Shown: positions 35,280 to 47,930 of the stretch, piece after piece
Numbering within the stretch: position 1 is the first letter of the stretch
Layout of the letters: the number at the start of each line of letters is the position of its first letter
Program-made: the position numbers and the translations under genes
Assembly (NCBI GenBank): GCA_030770535.1
Contig: JASVEC010000038.1
Location: 248,001-312,000, forward strand
DNA from: Batkoa obscura
Lineage: Eukaryota; Entomophthoromycota; Entomophthoromycetes; Entomophthorales; Batkoaceae
DNA length: 64,000 bases
Direction of reading: 5' to 3'
Notes under the pieces: generated by a model
Told to the model about the DNA's origin: nothing
Seen by the model: the letters and a program-made list of their open reading frames with translations, nothing else
Databases searched by the model: none

Positions 35280-36199
35280 ATCTTTTTAATCACGAGCTTA
35301 TCTCCCAATATGTTATTTTTGAAGAAGAGCATATACAACAAGCAATAAGCTATGATTATAAACCTTACTACCAACGCATATCACAATTAGTTTATATAGA
35401 TGAAGAATTAATAAATATATCACTCAATCCAGAGACTAATAGGGGTTTATATTTATAAACGATGAACTCAGTTGATTATTTGAAAACATATGGGGATGTG
35501 TTTTTGTGTTTAAGAATTTCACTAACAAATTTTCCACTTAAATAACGCTTAAAAAATGGAAAAAGTAATGAAATAAAAAAACACTCCCATAACTTATCTT
35601 TAACAGAAACAAACCAAAGCAAATTTAATTGGTTTATAAATAAAACTAAATCTTAGTTAACTTTCAAATCTAGCTGTTATTAGCCACTTACTCTTATCTG
35701 TTGTTAATAGAAAAACAAAGGAAACTATAGGATCAATTTGTATATTAGTTATAGGCTCAAGTATTATTGAAAATGGTATCGTATTAGCTAAGCTTATTAA
35801 AGAAAAATATGATGCTCTCCAAATCAAAGATAAGAAGCTACTATTTTTAACAGAGGGTAAGTATCCAGCTGATTTATCAGATTATTTGGATAAAAATAGC
35901 ACCAACATTAAAACAATGATGATACATAAAATGATGACTTGTCAATTAAGTGCTCATCTTTTAAACTTATCAAAAGAGATTCAAAATGAATTAAACCGAG
36001 TGGTTTTTTTGCTTCCTGTTCAATTGTGTTTTGTTTGGAAATAGTTAAAAATCAAATTGATAAAAACAAGATAGCTTCTTGTTGGAGTTCTACTACTGAC
36101 TGTTTAAACTTTTTTAGGCCAAAAGTAGATATCATCGGCTCAGGATCGGATCTTAAAGTGCACATAGAAGCTATTAGGGAGTATGATAATGATAAATAG
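35280..36199 (+). pseudogene. Decayed tandem copy of uroporphyrinogen-III synthase
   Basis: Coding-like pieces follow the same order as the intact gene 200 nt downstream. Around 35305 a piece resembling the start (SPNMLFLKK against FSNILFLKE) appears. From 35750 the frame reads IGSSIIENGIVLAKLIKEKY and KKLLFLTEGK, parallel to IGSDTTGYGIKLAKLVKEKY and KRLLFLTGDK of the intact gene. Near 36070-36199 the piece KNKIASC then HIEAIREYDNDK matches the C-terminus. Frames are broken by stops and shifts, the middle is degraded, and a MITE sits inside (35491-35589). A 92-codon minus-strand ORF at 35096-35374 overlaps the start and is a shadow. Interpreted as a dead tandem duplicate; similarity to the active copy is well below that of a fresh duplicate. 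Confidence 0.7.
35491..35589 (-). mobile_element. MITE copy 4, inserted in a pseudogene
   Basis: 99 bp flanked by TA (aca-TA ... TA-act); left end TGGGGATGTGTTTTTGTG, right end AACACTCCCA. Minus orientation relative to copy 3. Sits within the dead uroporphyrinogen-III synthase copy. Confidence 0.8.
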
Positions 36200-36394
36200 A
36201 AATATTGAGCCTCTGTGTTAAAGAATTCTGTTCATAAATGTTCAAAAATAGAATTAGCATGCTTTGATTTGTTTTATATAAAATTGGAAATAATTTGATT
36301 TTTTTCAGTTTCAAATTGTAACGTAATCAAAAAGTTAAAAACTCATTTTATGTAAATTATGTTATAAACCTTTTTTAATTAAATATAGCTTTAT

Positions 36395-37224
36395 ATGAGT
36401 CTATTCTCCAATATATTATTTTTAAAAGAAAAAGATGAATTGTATACTCAACAATCAGTGAATTTTGGGTATGAGTCCTATTATCAACCTGTTTTGCAAG
36501 AAACCTATGAAAATGAAATAACTTTAACGAGGTTATTACAAAATCCAGTAAACTATTGGGGACTTATATTTACAAGTAAAAGATCAAGTCAATCATTTAA
36601 AAAAGTTTACTTGTCATTAACAGAAGAAATTCAAGGTAAATCTTGGCATTATCATTATATGAAACTAATTCTTTGCTAACATTGAATCTAGCAGATCTAA
36701 ATCAACTACTTTTATTCTCTGTTGGTCAGAAAACGAGTGAGTGCATTGAAGCTCTTGGGCTGACAGCTATTGGCTCAGATACCACAGGGTATGGTATTAA
36801 GTTAGCTAAACTTGTTAAAGAAAAATATGATACTCTTGAAATAAAACATAAGAGGCTATTATTTCTAACAGGGGATAAAAATCGAGTTGAGCTACCTAAT
36901 TATTTGATTGAAAATAATATTGAGTTCGAAAAGTTAAGAGTATATAGAACAGAGCCTAATCAACGGTTAAGCCTAGAATTTTCAAAATTATCAAATGAAG
37001 TGGAAGGCAATTTCAGGTGGTTGGCTTTTTTTTCTCCTTCTGGTGTAGATGCTTGTTTAGAAATTTTCAAAAATGAAAAAACTAAAAATTGCAAAATAGC
37101 AGCTATTGGTAATACTACTGCTGATTATTTAAAAAAAGTCGGGATAGCAGTACATGCCATTGCTTCAAAGCCAGAACCTAAAGCACTATTAGAAGCTATT
37201 AAGGAATTTGATATTAAAAATTAA
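36395..37224 (+). CDS. HEM4: Uroporphyrinogen-III synthase
   Basis: Two exons (36395-36635, 36692-37224) with a 56-nt intron give 257 aa, the usual length. The HEM4 fold is indicated by FLKEKDELYTQQ at the N-terminus and GLIFTSKRSSQSF, the 'lifTS..av' strand. The linker FSVGQKTSECIEALGLTAIG and the C-terminal half LLFLTGDKNR, FFSPSGVDACLE, IAAIGNTTADYLKK and VHAIASKPEPKALLEAI complete it. The family is poorly conserved, but the order of these blocks is diagnostic. Reaction: cyclisation and D-ring inversion of hydroxymethylbilane to uroporphyrinogen III in haem synthesis, in the cytosol. A decayed copy lies directly upstream. Confidence 0.87.
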
Positions 37225-37560
37225 AAACTAAAAATTGATTGCTTTGTTTAAAATTTATATTAAAGTCTAGGAATTACAATTTTAATGATTTATTTAAATT
37301 TCTCCAAGTTATAAATTACAATTTTAATGATTTATCTATAAATTAGTTAAATCTTCTTACAAAATTAACTCCAAACCAATAAAATAAACTTCCTAGTGTT
37401 ACATATTGCATTTAAATGAAAAGCGATTATTTTGATTTGCCCTTCGCTTCATTTAGGTGTAATGATTGCGTAATTTAATTTAGCTCACGTTCTTATTAAC
37501 CCAAAAGTATATCAGAATAAAATAATCATAGTTTTTGTTATTTCTTTCTTAATTTTTATA
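37225..37560. other. Intergenic, no gene seen
   Basis: 336 nt; contains a short direct repeat of AATTACAATTTTAATGATTTAT at about 37271-37292 and 37313-37334. No TIR of a mariner element recognised here. Confidence 0.5.
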
Positions 37561-39093
37561 ATGGGAGATAATAACAAATCTTTGGACAACATCGATGAGC
37601 TTATGAAGGCTAGTGATTTATTTGACGAGAATGAATCTGATAATGAAAGTGGTGAGTATAGTAGCTCGGATAATGGATTAGATGCTTCAATTAAGGAGAA
37701 GATCAATGACTTAAGAACATACGGCGGAATCAGTAATAGTACTCTTAAAACGCCTGGATCATTGAAGTTACTTAGTTCAAACTCCAGAATTAATGAAAAG
37801 TATTATAGATTAAGAAGATTGATAAATGAGGTCAACGAAGAGATGATTGAATTTACTTATGTATATGAAGCAGAAAAAGCAAGGATATCAAAACGTAAAA
37901 AGAAAGCAAAGAAGCCAGATGAAAAGCAATTAGCAAAGAAAATTGGAGATGACTTGGTTCTTAATGGTGTTTTAAATGGGAAAATACCAATTAAAGTTGG
38001 AGCTGATTTATTAAATATAAATTATAGTACTTTTCTTACTAGACTTTCTAGAAAAAAAAAGAAGTTGGCTAATGACCAAGAAGTTGAAGATTTGAGGAAG
38101 AATGGAAATAATAGAAAAGTATATGAGGAAATGTATGATATTATCTATGATTATATAACGAGACATCACAATGCCACATTAAAGCAAGTAAGAGACTTTT
38201 TGTTAGAAAAACAAATAGATTTGTCCACATCTACAATAAGCAGAATTAAACATAAGATGAATATTACTTATAAGCAAGGAGCTCAGGTTCCAAAATCATG
38301 GAATAAAGAAGAAGTAATTTTAAAACGAAAACAATATGTTGAAGAGTATAAAAAGTTGATTGGACGCAAATTTATTTATATTGATGAGGCTTACTTTAAT
38401 CGCTTTGCAACCAACCAAAGTGAGTATGTTGTATTTAAAGGACAAAATTTTATTTTGACGCCAGAATCTACTCCTAAAAGCATTAATTATATCGTGGCTA
38501 TATCAGAATCTGGGGTTGAAAGTTATAAAATTATTGAAAAAATGAAAACTATTAATACTAATCAAGAAGATTTTGAAGAATTTATGAATGAATTATACTT
38601 AAAGAATGAAAATCAACAGATTGTTTATGTATTTAATGAGGCAAATAATAACCTTATTTCGGATACATTAAAACAATCCATTATATCCTCAAATTCATTT
38701 GTATTAACTGTACCTAAATACTCTTCATTCTTAAACCCAATTGATTTATATTTTAATATTTTAAAAGCTGGAGTAAATAAATTACCACATAGTGGTAATT
38801 CAGATGTTATTAAAAATATATTAAAAGTCCAATTTATAATTGGGGGTACTGAGCATTGTGGTAATTATTTTAAACATGTAAGTGAATATATTCCTTTATG
38901 TGAAAAGGGTTCTATGTTTAAAGGGGAAATTTTCAAACCAGAAGTTTTGTCACCAGAAGAAGTGGCGGAAATATCAGTGGGAAATACAAGGGAAAAATCA
39001 ATTGGAGATATAGCAGGAGGATCAGTTGAGAATACAATTGAAGGATCAATTGAGGATGTAGCAAGAGGATCAGATGAAAATTTAGTTGAATAG
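37561..39093 (+). CDS. Tc1/mariner-type transposase-derived protein with altered DDE triad
   Basis: 510 aa, one intact exon. The N-terminus (1-120) is acidic then basic (KRKKKAKK), unlike a compact Tc1 transposase. Two helix-turn-helix regions follow: ~125-165 (GVLNGKIPIKVGADLLNINY) and ~188-235 (HNATLKQVRDFLL, STSTISRIKHKMN). The RNase H-like core has Asp275 in FIYIDEAYFN, but the expected DN pair after the second strand reads VYVFNEANNN, putting Asn359 where the second Asp should be. The final block VPKYSSFLNPIDLYFNILK has Asp395. The C-terminal ~60 residues are repeats of acidic GS-rich units (EGSIEDVARGSDEN). No terminal inverted repeats found nearby. The intact frame with a changed second catalytic residue suggests a domesticated DNA-binding protein rather than an active element. 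Confidence 0.75.
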   Translation: MGDNNKSLDNIDELMKASDLFDENESDNESGEYSSSDNGLDASIKEKINDLRTYGGISNSTLKTPGSLKLLSSNSRINEKYYRLRRLINEVNEEMIEFTYVYEAEKARISKRKKKAKKPDEKQLAKKIGDDLVLNGVLNGKIPIKVGADLLNINYSTFLTRLSRKKKKLANDQEVEDLRKNGNNRKVYEEMYDIIYDYITRHHNATLKQVRDFLLEKQIDLSTSTISRIKHKMNITYKQGAQVPKSWNKEEVILKRKQYVEEYKKLIGRKFIYIDEAYFNRFATNQSEYVVFKGQNFILTPESTPKSINYIVAISESGVESYKIIEKMKTINTNQEDFEEFMNELYLKNENQQIVYVFNEANNNLISDTLKQSIISSNSFVLTVPKYSSFLNPIDLYFNILKAGVNKLPHSGNSDVIKNILKVQFIIGGTEHCGNYFKHVSEYIPLCEKGSMFKGEIFKPEVLSPEEVAEISVGNTREKSIGDIAGGSVENTIEGSIEDVARGSDENLVE

Positions 39094-39557
39094 TTAATGA
39101 AAAATTAGTATATATATATATAAACAAACGATGTTAAACATATTATTTTGATTCTAATAATAAATATGCTTAATCAATTATAAACTTCGACTTTTTTACT
39201 TTATTTAATTTCATTTAGTCTTTTAACTTATTATTGACAATTAGTTAGTAAAGTTTAAATGTATGATTTAAAAAATGATACTTTAAATAGAATAAATAAC
39301 AAGACAAATAAAACAAAGAATAAAATGGAATATTTGATTAGCATCTAAATACAATTCATAATAAAATAGTAACTATCGCTTCAACTCCATTTATAATATC
39401 AAATATAGAAGGACACATTATGATTAATATTTTTTATTGAAAGAAAAGGTGTAATAATAATGTTATAAAAGATAAAATTTTAAACCATAATAAAATGATT
39501 ACTTTTTAACATAAAAAGAAAAATAAATTCAAATAGATCAACGTTGACCTGTATTCC
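39094..39557. other. Intergenic between convergent genes, no gene seen
   Basis: 464 nt AT-rich, with a short TA repeat at ~39107-39121. No inverted repeat matching 37.3-37.5 kb was noticed. Confidence 0.5.
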
Positions 39558-42500
39558 TTATTGAATAGCTTTACCACCAAGGATCTTAGCTAACATAGCA
39601 TGTACTTGAGCTCCAACCAATTCATTAGTGGATCGAATAGTAGCTCTAAACATCTAGAAAAACAATAAAATAAAATGAGCATATACAAAACAAACAACTT
39701 ACTTGCTGATCTAAATTCGGCTCCACCCTAAATAAGCAACCAAATTTACCTTCATTACCGCAATAAGCTACCCCAGCTGCTACGATGTTATTTGGATTTG
39801 GATCCAAACCATCCAAGATATCAATATTTAATCCAAGTAGTACTTTTTTAACCTTACTAATATCAATATTAACACCTGATCTAAAAACTGCTTGGGTCTC
39901 CCTTGGAGCACCTCCAATTTGTTTCCATCGTGGGAAAAAATCTTGTGGTTGAATTTTAGCTGGTCCTAAAAAGCTTAACATTACAGCTGGTAGTTTAAAT
40001 AATATAGATTGTGCTCCATTAGTAATATAAGTAAGTCTAAGATGAGGCACTTCAGTAATTGGAGCAATACAGTCTACTTTAAAAATTTGATGTAGTTGGG
40101 ATTTGGGTGGAATTTGAGATGGAATAGATTGAATAACACTAATTGTAAGACCAGGTACTCCTCCTTTTTTAGCTGGCACAAATTTTAAACTGGATAATTG
40201 GACACCTAATTTATTACCAACATATAATGAAATCTTTCCAGAATTACCACTATATTCACTTTTAAAACCCAATTGTAATTGATCATCTTCAAACAAAATG
40301 CCACTCCTAGTAAATAAAGCACGTTCAAAGTAAGTTTCTGTGTTAGCATGAACTTTTGCAGAAGGTGAATTAGTTGAACCAGTTTCATTAATACCAAGTA
40401 AATCTGAGTCCATACTTTTACTCTTTTCTTTTTTATCCTTTTCCATAATACTCCATGTTCTTTTGTCTTCTGTATCCGCGTTCTTTTTATATAAACAATT
40501 AACTAATGCTGATTCTCTTTCTGGGAAAGGTGGCATTTCCTCACAAATTGTTTGCAAAATATCATCATTTGGCATATTAACTACAGTAAAATATTCACAT
40601 GCTCTTTGTTGCAATTCAGAATCTAAAATATGACGATATTGATTTAAAACGGAACTAACTTGCGGTTTAATTTCTGGAAACAAATTGACTAATTTTATAT
40701 ATGTAGTTAAAAGTAAGGCACGAGTAGGCAAACTACACATACTAAATTTAGCATGTAAAGTAGTAAATTGTTCAATGGGTGTACATTGTGGTAGATTAAC
40801 AATTAAATGACCAAATTCACCTAATATATACCCACCAACTTTAACCGCTGTTTCATGATAAGCTGAATTACGTAAACTAGCTAATACTGTTTTAGCCGCG
40901 TATTCTTGTAAATCTTCATTATTAGTGACAATTTGTACTACACGGTACCAGACTTCTTCAGAAACATAATCACCAGCAGCAGCAATTAATTGTAATATAG
41001 TATCTACATACCAAGAATATTCTGTAGCAAATTTTTCAGTTAAAATAGCAATTTTCAGTACCATTTCTTCTCTAATATTATAATCAGCTGTTGATAATAC
41101 TCTTAACAACTCAGCTACAATTACTTTAGCATTGGTAACATCACACATGGAATATAATAAATCTAAAGCTCGACGACGTACACTAATATCTTTATCTTTT
41201 AATGAGGAGATAACTATATCTTGGTGTTCTTTAATTGCGTCTAAGGATTTTGTATAGGCAGCTAAATGAGCCATTGCTTCAAGTGAAAGATATCGAACAT
41301 TGGTTTCTCGAGAAGAAATAAATCTACCAAGTAAAACAGTGGATTCAGCTACTAATGTAGAATCGCTATCTAAATGAATGGATAATGAAATAGCTTCAAA
41401 AAGGACTGCATTTTGAGCATTAGTATGTTGTACATTTTTACTTTGATCTTGGGAAGAGGAAATAATGGCATGTAACACATTGTTTAGTTTTTGTAGCAAA
41501 TGACGATCAACTTTAATATAGAAAAAAACAATTAGTTATTACTAACAATAATACATAATACATAATTTTACCTGGAGGTGGATAATACTGTAAAAATTTC
41601 AAAATTTTAACTTGAAGCCAAGGGATTGGTACTTTATAATAGACATAGTCATTGGAATATTCTTTTTCTACAATAATCTAATAAATTAACGAATTATCAA
41701 TTTTATTATTCAAAAATAGTTTATTAAATCTTACCTTATAAAGTCGGTTAATAAGAATTGGAATTGCATTTTTAAAATCCGCTTGATAAGTTTGAGCTAA
41801 TGCAAGTACAAGACTAGTAGTACAAAGAACAACACCCTAAAATAAAAATATTATTTAAAATTATTTAAAAAATCAGCAAAAAATAAAACTAACTAAATCA
41901 TGGTCATCAAGTAAATTAACAAAAGAAGAAGCCCAATCTCTAGCAGGAATAACATCAGGATGTTTTCTATAAAGACGAAGTAAAGTTAGGGCTGCTTTCT
42001 TTTTAACAAAATTTCGGTGATTTCTATAAATGTTTCAATTTTTTAGTATAAAGACTTGAAATAAATAATAGTAAAAAAATTTACCCAAGTAATAATCGAT
42101 GAACATCAGAAGCCAAAACTTCAGACATTTGTCTACCACCGATATTAGCAATAGCATGTAATGCTAAACAATTAAATATTTCATTGTAATCTTCCAAATC
42201 TCTTTTTAAATTATTAATAACCATCCGAATTAAATCTGAATTTTCATTTAGCATTAAAGTAATAGCTAAATAACCCTTTTGTAATAAAATTATTAGTTAG
42301 TTATCATTTATTAAAAATATAAAGAAAAGAGTAGAATCAAAAACTTACAATTTGTTTTTCACTATATTTATTAGAAGATATTAATTGTACTGCTTCAGCA
42401 TGTCCAAAATCAATATCCCAACCTAATATATACATGTATAATAATTTGCATACATATTTCTTTTTATGATAACCACTTAAACCAGCATCTATGTTTTTAA

Positions 42501-42726
42501 TTTAGTAAAAGTATTATATGTAATTCGTATTTGTTTTTTACCTTTAAATTTAGTACGTATATTAGCCATCTCTTTATTAATCCTCTTATCTTCAGCCTCA
42601 CGCACACGACCTTTATTTAAAGTATTATTATATATCAAATATATATATAATGACATTTGTATTAATAAATTACTACTTACATTTTCTCAAGTCAGCAATA
42701 AACACAGTCAATCCTCGCATCGACAT
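39558..42726 (-). CDS. AP-2 complex subunit alpha (alpha-adaptin)
   Basis: Nine exons (42681-42726, 42542-42610, 42349-42488, 42085-42275, 41894-42023, 41735-41836, 41572-41677, 39703-41510, 39558-39653) give 895 aa. The start [15 protein letters not shown] and [13 protein letters not shown] are those of alpha-adaptin. The trunk shows [20 protein letters not shown] (DFGHAEAV follows), [55 protein letters not shown] and [11 protein letters not shown] short linker leads to the appendage ([18 protein letters not shown], ending [20 protein letters not shown]). Role: large subunit of the clathrin adaptor at the plasma membrane, binding PtdIns(4,5)P2 and accessory proteins. The long exon begins at 41510, not at an ATG. 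Confidence 0.93.
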
Positions 42727-43200
42727 TTTTTAAAATATCACTTAAAAGATTAAATTGAGTTCAACTCGGTTGAATCAAGTAAATTTTTTTGAGAGTGGTT
42801 AACCAATAAGATTAAGCTTTGCTAATGGGTTACACAGAACATTTGTAATACTAAAAATTGGGTTATTGGTGGCTTAAATTTTTGATAAAAATTTCAAGTG
42901 TTTGTAGTGAAAACAAAAGTATATTGAAACAAAAAGGAAAATTAATATTATGTTATATTTTAATCTATGTTATTGTTTATTGTACATATATTATTAAAAT
43001 TTTAATAAATGATTTTATTCAATCTTTTTAGTTTTTTAGAATTTCATTAGAATCTTGGAAGTTAAAAAGTTTCAAAGCTTTAGAATTGAGATAAATTACT
43101 AAATTTAGTCAACTTTATTGAAAAGAATCAAATATCCATCATTATCAAATTAACTTTTTCTAATTAAAAAATTGCAATCTTCATCTTACCAACTCCATTT
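42727..43200. other. Divergent promoter region
   Basis: 474 nt between the divergent alpha-adaptin and Trs120 genes. CCAAT elements in both orientations (GGTTAACCAAT near 42797-42807; GTTATTGG near 42861-42868) suggest a bidirectional promoter. Confidence 0.4.
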
Positions 43201-46200
43201 ATGAAAACGTCACATAAAACGAGTTCGATAAATGCACCAAGTAAACTCAAGATATTGGTAGTACCTGTGGGTAGCATTCAACGGTCTAAATTTTTTAATT
43301 ATTTCAATTTACTACAAAATTATTCCACAGTATCATGTTCTGAATTAATTAAAAGTAGTCCGATGATTCAATCTAGATTAGAAAAAAAACTATATTTAGA
43401 AGGAAAAATCCATATTGAGTTTATTTTAGAATATAACCCAAATCATCAACTATTTGAAGATATTCAAACTTTTAGGAAAATTTTTGGTGTAAGTATATTA
43501 GTTGGAAGATGAAGTTAAGATTAAGTTAATGATTGAATAGGTTATTGGTATTATGGATAGCCAACAAAATGAACGTAAATTTGAATCTTATTGTCAATTT
43601 TTAGATTATACGAAAAAAGTATTTTTATTTTATTTTTAAACTTAGTTTATCAGCTCATTTAAATTTTATCATTTAAAATTCTTTAGTTTCCTACTGCTAT
43701 ATCCAATTTATGTTATTCTTTTCAAACTCCTGATAATAGTCAACCAATTGAAGGAGTTATCAATGTACCTATGGAAGTGGATATGGAATTTTATATCAAA
43801 TTATCATTATATGATTTTTTATCTAAAATTATTGATTTTTGTTGTGATATGGTAAATTTATTTAAAGCAACACAACTAATTTTCAATATTCAATTAATAA
43901 CTCTATTTTATATTTTAGGCTGATAAATTATATAGTAATAATTCAGGCTTTTTATCGCCTCCAACTTCTAGTTTAGAAATGCCTAATAATAACTTTAACC
44001 CTGCTTTTAGTCCCCATAAACGTTCTATATCTTTTCAAATGGATTTGTCATCAAGAGTATTAGATTTAGCTAACTCAGTAGGATTAGGTAATGATGGCAA
44101 AATAAAAAAACAAACTTCTGGAAGAAATTTAAAAATAATTGCAGATTATTATTTATTATGTGGAAGATATCCAGAAGCTAGTCAAATGTAAGTTGAATTA
44201 ATGTCTATAAATGACAATAAGAAATTAATTGTTTTATATTAATTTAGGTATTTAAAAGCCATTGATATAACTAGAAATAATGGAGATAATCTATATTATT
44301 TAGGTTGTTTGGAAGGCTATTATTGTACATTACTATGTTTATGTTTAATTGACAAAGATTTAATGGTAAATTTAATTAAGAAAAAAATATAGAATAGAGT
44401 AAAATAGAATATTAAACTAATAATACCTTCCTCTTTTTAATTTATTAATCAAATAATATAGAAAACCTCTTCTTATCAAGGTAGTCCTGATGAATTATTA
44501 ATGACCATAGCAGATAGTTACTTTAAAGAAATGATTAAATTATATGAAGAATCACCACATCCCTTATTGTATATTGAAGCTTATTTAAAATTAGCAAAAA
44601 TATTAACAGTTATGTGGAAGATGCAAGATTTTAAATTAGGTATTCAAATGTTAATGGAGGATCAATTTGATCAAGGATATACTGTAAATAGTAATGATAA
44701 TAATAATGAGGGACAAATACCAAAAAGAAAAGTTAATAGAGCAGATGTAACTGCTTGGACTATGTGTGCTTGGAATCCAACCATGAATTATTTAAGCTTA
44801 GGGGATAAAGTAATAATAATACAAGTTTGATAAAAATAAATTTAATTCTAATGTATTTAATAGATTGATGTATTTTCTACAATGGCAGATATCTTTGGAA
44901 CTTTAGGTTATAAAAGAAAACAATCCTTTTTTTTAAGACATGCATTTTTATTAGTATTTCCGTCTTTAGTACAATCGAGTGCACAAAGAGAACAAACTAT
45001 TTTAAATGAAAATCAAAACACAATTAAATTTTCATTAAATCGAATTTGTTTGGGTTATAATATCAATGTTGTTGAGCCAGATAATGAAATTTGTAAAGAA
45101 ATCGAAATGAGTGAAAATAATAATCTAGGTTGGATTGAAATTCAAAAAGATATACTAAAAGAATGTATTGCTATGGAAGAAGCCTTTTCAGGTAAATTAT
45201 TTATCATTTGTTTTATATAATTTAATTTAATTTATATTCAATTTAATTTTAAAAAGATTATCAACAAATGTGTATTTATTTATTACATTATTTGCTATTG
45301 TTTTATCCGTATTTAACTAAAATTGATCAAGATGAAATTTATAAATCTTTAATGTATAAAATTCAATTTAATGCCATCTTGCCATTTAATTTTAATATTA
45401 CAAAAGCATTAAAAAACTTTGTTCAATTTAAAAGAATTATGTAAGTTAATTATATACATATATATTAATCATATATAAAAATTAATTTGGGACAGTAATT
45501 AATTAACTGTGATTCTGTTTTCTAGTAAAGATTCAAGTAAAGAGTTTTCAGAATTAAAAATTAAGAACATCGACAATAATTTGGATGATCGACCCTTTTT
45601 CTTTAATTCTACAAGGATAGCGGTAAAAGAAGAAAAGGTAAGTTTGATTTTATGTAAAATTATAATATTCAATTTATTAAAATAAACTTATTATAGATAT
45701 TATTAGCTATGAATGAAAAAGTAGAAATACATTTCGTAATTAACAACCCACTAAGAATTGGATTAGAATTAGAAAATATTAGTTTAATGTAAGTAATAAT
45801 AATATAGAGAAATTTGTATTAAATTTGATTATTATATTTATCTAGTACGGAAGGTGTTGATATTACTTATAAATTAGAAAATCATGTATTACCACCTAAA
45901 TCAAGTTATTTATTACCATTAACATTTATACCAACTACTATTGGAAATTTAAAAATATTGGGATTAAAGAGTAAATTATTAGGTTGTAAAGAACAAGAAT
46001 TTTATTTAAATGATAATAATAATAATAATAATAATCAAAGGTAATTTAATTTAATATTTTAATATATAATATATAATAATCTATTAAATTATTTACTTTG
46101 TTTAGTTTATTACAAAGTAAGCCAATACATAATATAATTTAAACGGGTTTTATTGAAATATTTTTTAGCAACAAATGTAAATAAAATATCAGAATTTGAA

Positions 46201-46468
46201 ATTATCAATCCACAACCTTATATAAAAATAATTGATGCTTCATTATCTCAGCCAATGGTAATGTTATATGAAGGAGAAAGGTAAAAAAATTATAACAATT
46301 GTTATATTTATTATATTTATTTAATTTCATTTTTATTTAATAGTACTGAATTTACAATAACAATAGAAAATGATAGTGAAATTGATGTTAATTTGATTAA
46401 TTTTTCATTTGAACATTTACAATGTAATATAAATAATTCAATTAAATTTAATAATAAAAATGAGTTAG

Positions 46469-46512
<44 letters not shown>

Positions 46513-47930
46513 TCAAATAAAATTGAATTATTAGAATGTATAAATAAAAATGAGGTTAATTATTTAAAGAGTGGGGAAAGTAAAAGATTAAAGTTAAAAG
46601 CATTTGGTAAATTAAATTAGTAAGCTTTATTATTATTCTTATATTATAATTACAATAATTATATTTTAAAATAGTAATCAATCCACATTAATATTAAGCT
46701 ATGGTAATATTAATGTTAAAGAACAAGATAAAGTTAGTAAAACAGTTGTGCGTAAGAAAACATACAAAGTGAATTTTACAGTAATACCCACATTAATACC
46801 ATTATCTTTTGATATAATAATAGATTCAGAAGCTTCAATTAATTTATTTCAAAAAGAATATCAACAATATTTAAATAATCAAAATATCATTAATGATCGA
46901 CACAAATATTGTTTATTATGTTTTGAATTTAAAAATAATAATTCTATTTTAGTTAATTTAAATATTAATATCAATATTAATGATGATGAGTTTCAATTTC
47001 AACATTCTCTAAAAGAATTTATTTCAGGATCTGAAATTAAAAGAATTTTAATACCATTTAAAAGATATTTATTACCAAAAGAATTAATAAATAATAATCA
47101 AATAATAACAAATAATAATAATAATAATAAGATGGAAAGAGAATATCAATTATATAAAAAAGAACTATTGAATAAAATTCAAGTTCAATGGGAAATGGTA
47201 AGTTTTATTAAATAATAATGACATATTTACTAATTAATATTTTAATTATTAGACAAACGAAAACCGAAATGGACTATTAAATTTAGATTGGATAAAAATC
47301 AATAATAATAATTATAATCAATTAAAATTAAATGATATATTTCTATTTACATCTTTAAAAGTAATGAATTTAAATGAAAATGAAAATTTAATTCAATTCG
47401 ATGCATTTAATTATCAATGTAAATTAAATACAATATTGAAATTTAATATACAAATTAAAAATTATAAAGGTAAATCAATTAATTATATACATTAATATTA
47501 TAATATACTAATAAACTATTTTTTATATATTTCTTTATTATATTCTATAGATACAAGTATCAAACCTCAATTAAAATTAATAGCCTATTTAGATTTTGTT
47601 AATGGAAAAGTGGAAAGTATTAACAATAATAATAATAACAATAAAGGAATAATAGTTGAACCTAAAATAGCACCAATAATAATATTAGGATCAGATCAAA
47701 AATTAATATCTAAAATTAATTCTAATGAAATATATGAAACCTATTTTGTAATATTACTTAATGGAATTGGAGATATTAATTTAGGGTGTTTAGCAATTGA
47801 TTTTTATAATAAAATTAATAATGAACAAATTGCAAAGAATAATGAAATAGATCAAATGAATTTAGAAGAATTAAAGAATCAAAATTTAGTTTTAGATTTA
47901 GCACCTATTAATTTAAAAATTATTAATTAA
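43201..47930 (+). CDS. TRS120: TRAPPII complex subunit Trs120/TRAPPC9
   Basis: Seventeen exons give about 1231 aa: 43201-43488, 43541-43618, 43687-43851, 43919-44187, 44248-44365, 44462-44809, 44864-45191, 45257-45440, 45526-45637, 45697-45788, 45846-46040, 46106-46116, 46169-46280, 46344-46619, 46675-47197, 47253-47469, 47551-47930. Phases agree throughout. Family marks are the N-terminal KILVVPVGSIQRSKFFNYF, GRNLKIIADYYLLCGRYPEA (TPR-like), YKRKQSFFLRHAFLL and PFFFNSTRIAVKEEKILLAM. The beta-sandwich C-terminal half includes EKVEIHFVINNPLRIGLELE. Exon 12 is only 11 nt. Two poly-Asn runs from AAT/AAC repeats occur (~46010-46035, ~46470-46512). Role: TRAPPII-specific subunit, GEF for Rab11/Ypt31 at the Golgi. 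Confidence 0.9.

Noticed and set aside
35096-35374. 92-codon minus-strand ORF
   Set aside because: Overlaps the start of the decayed uroporphyrinogen-III synthase copy in antisense; no features of its own.
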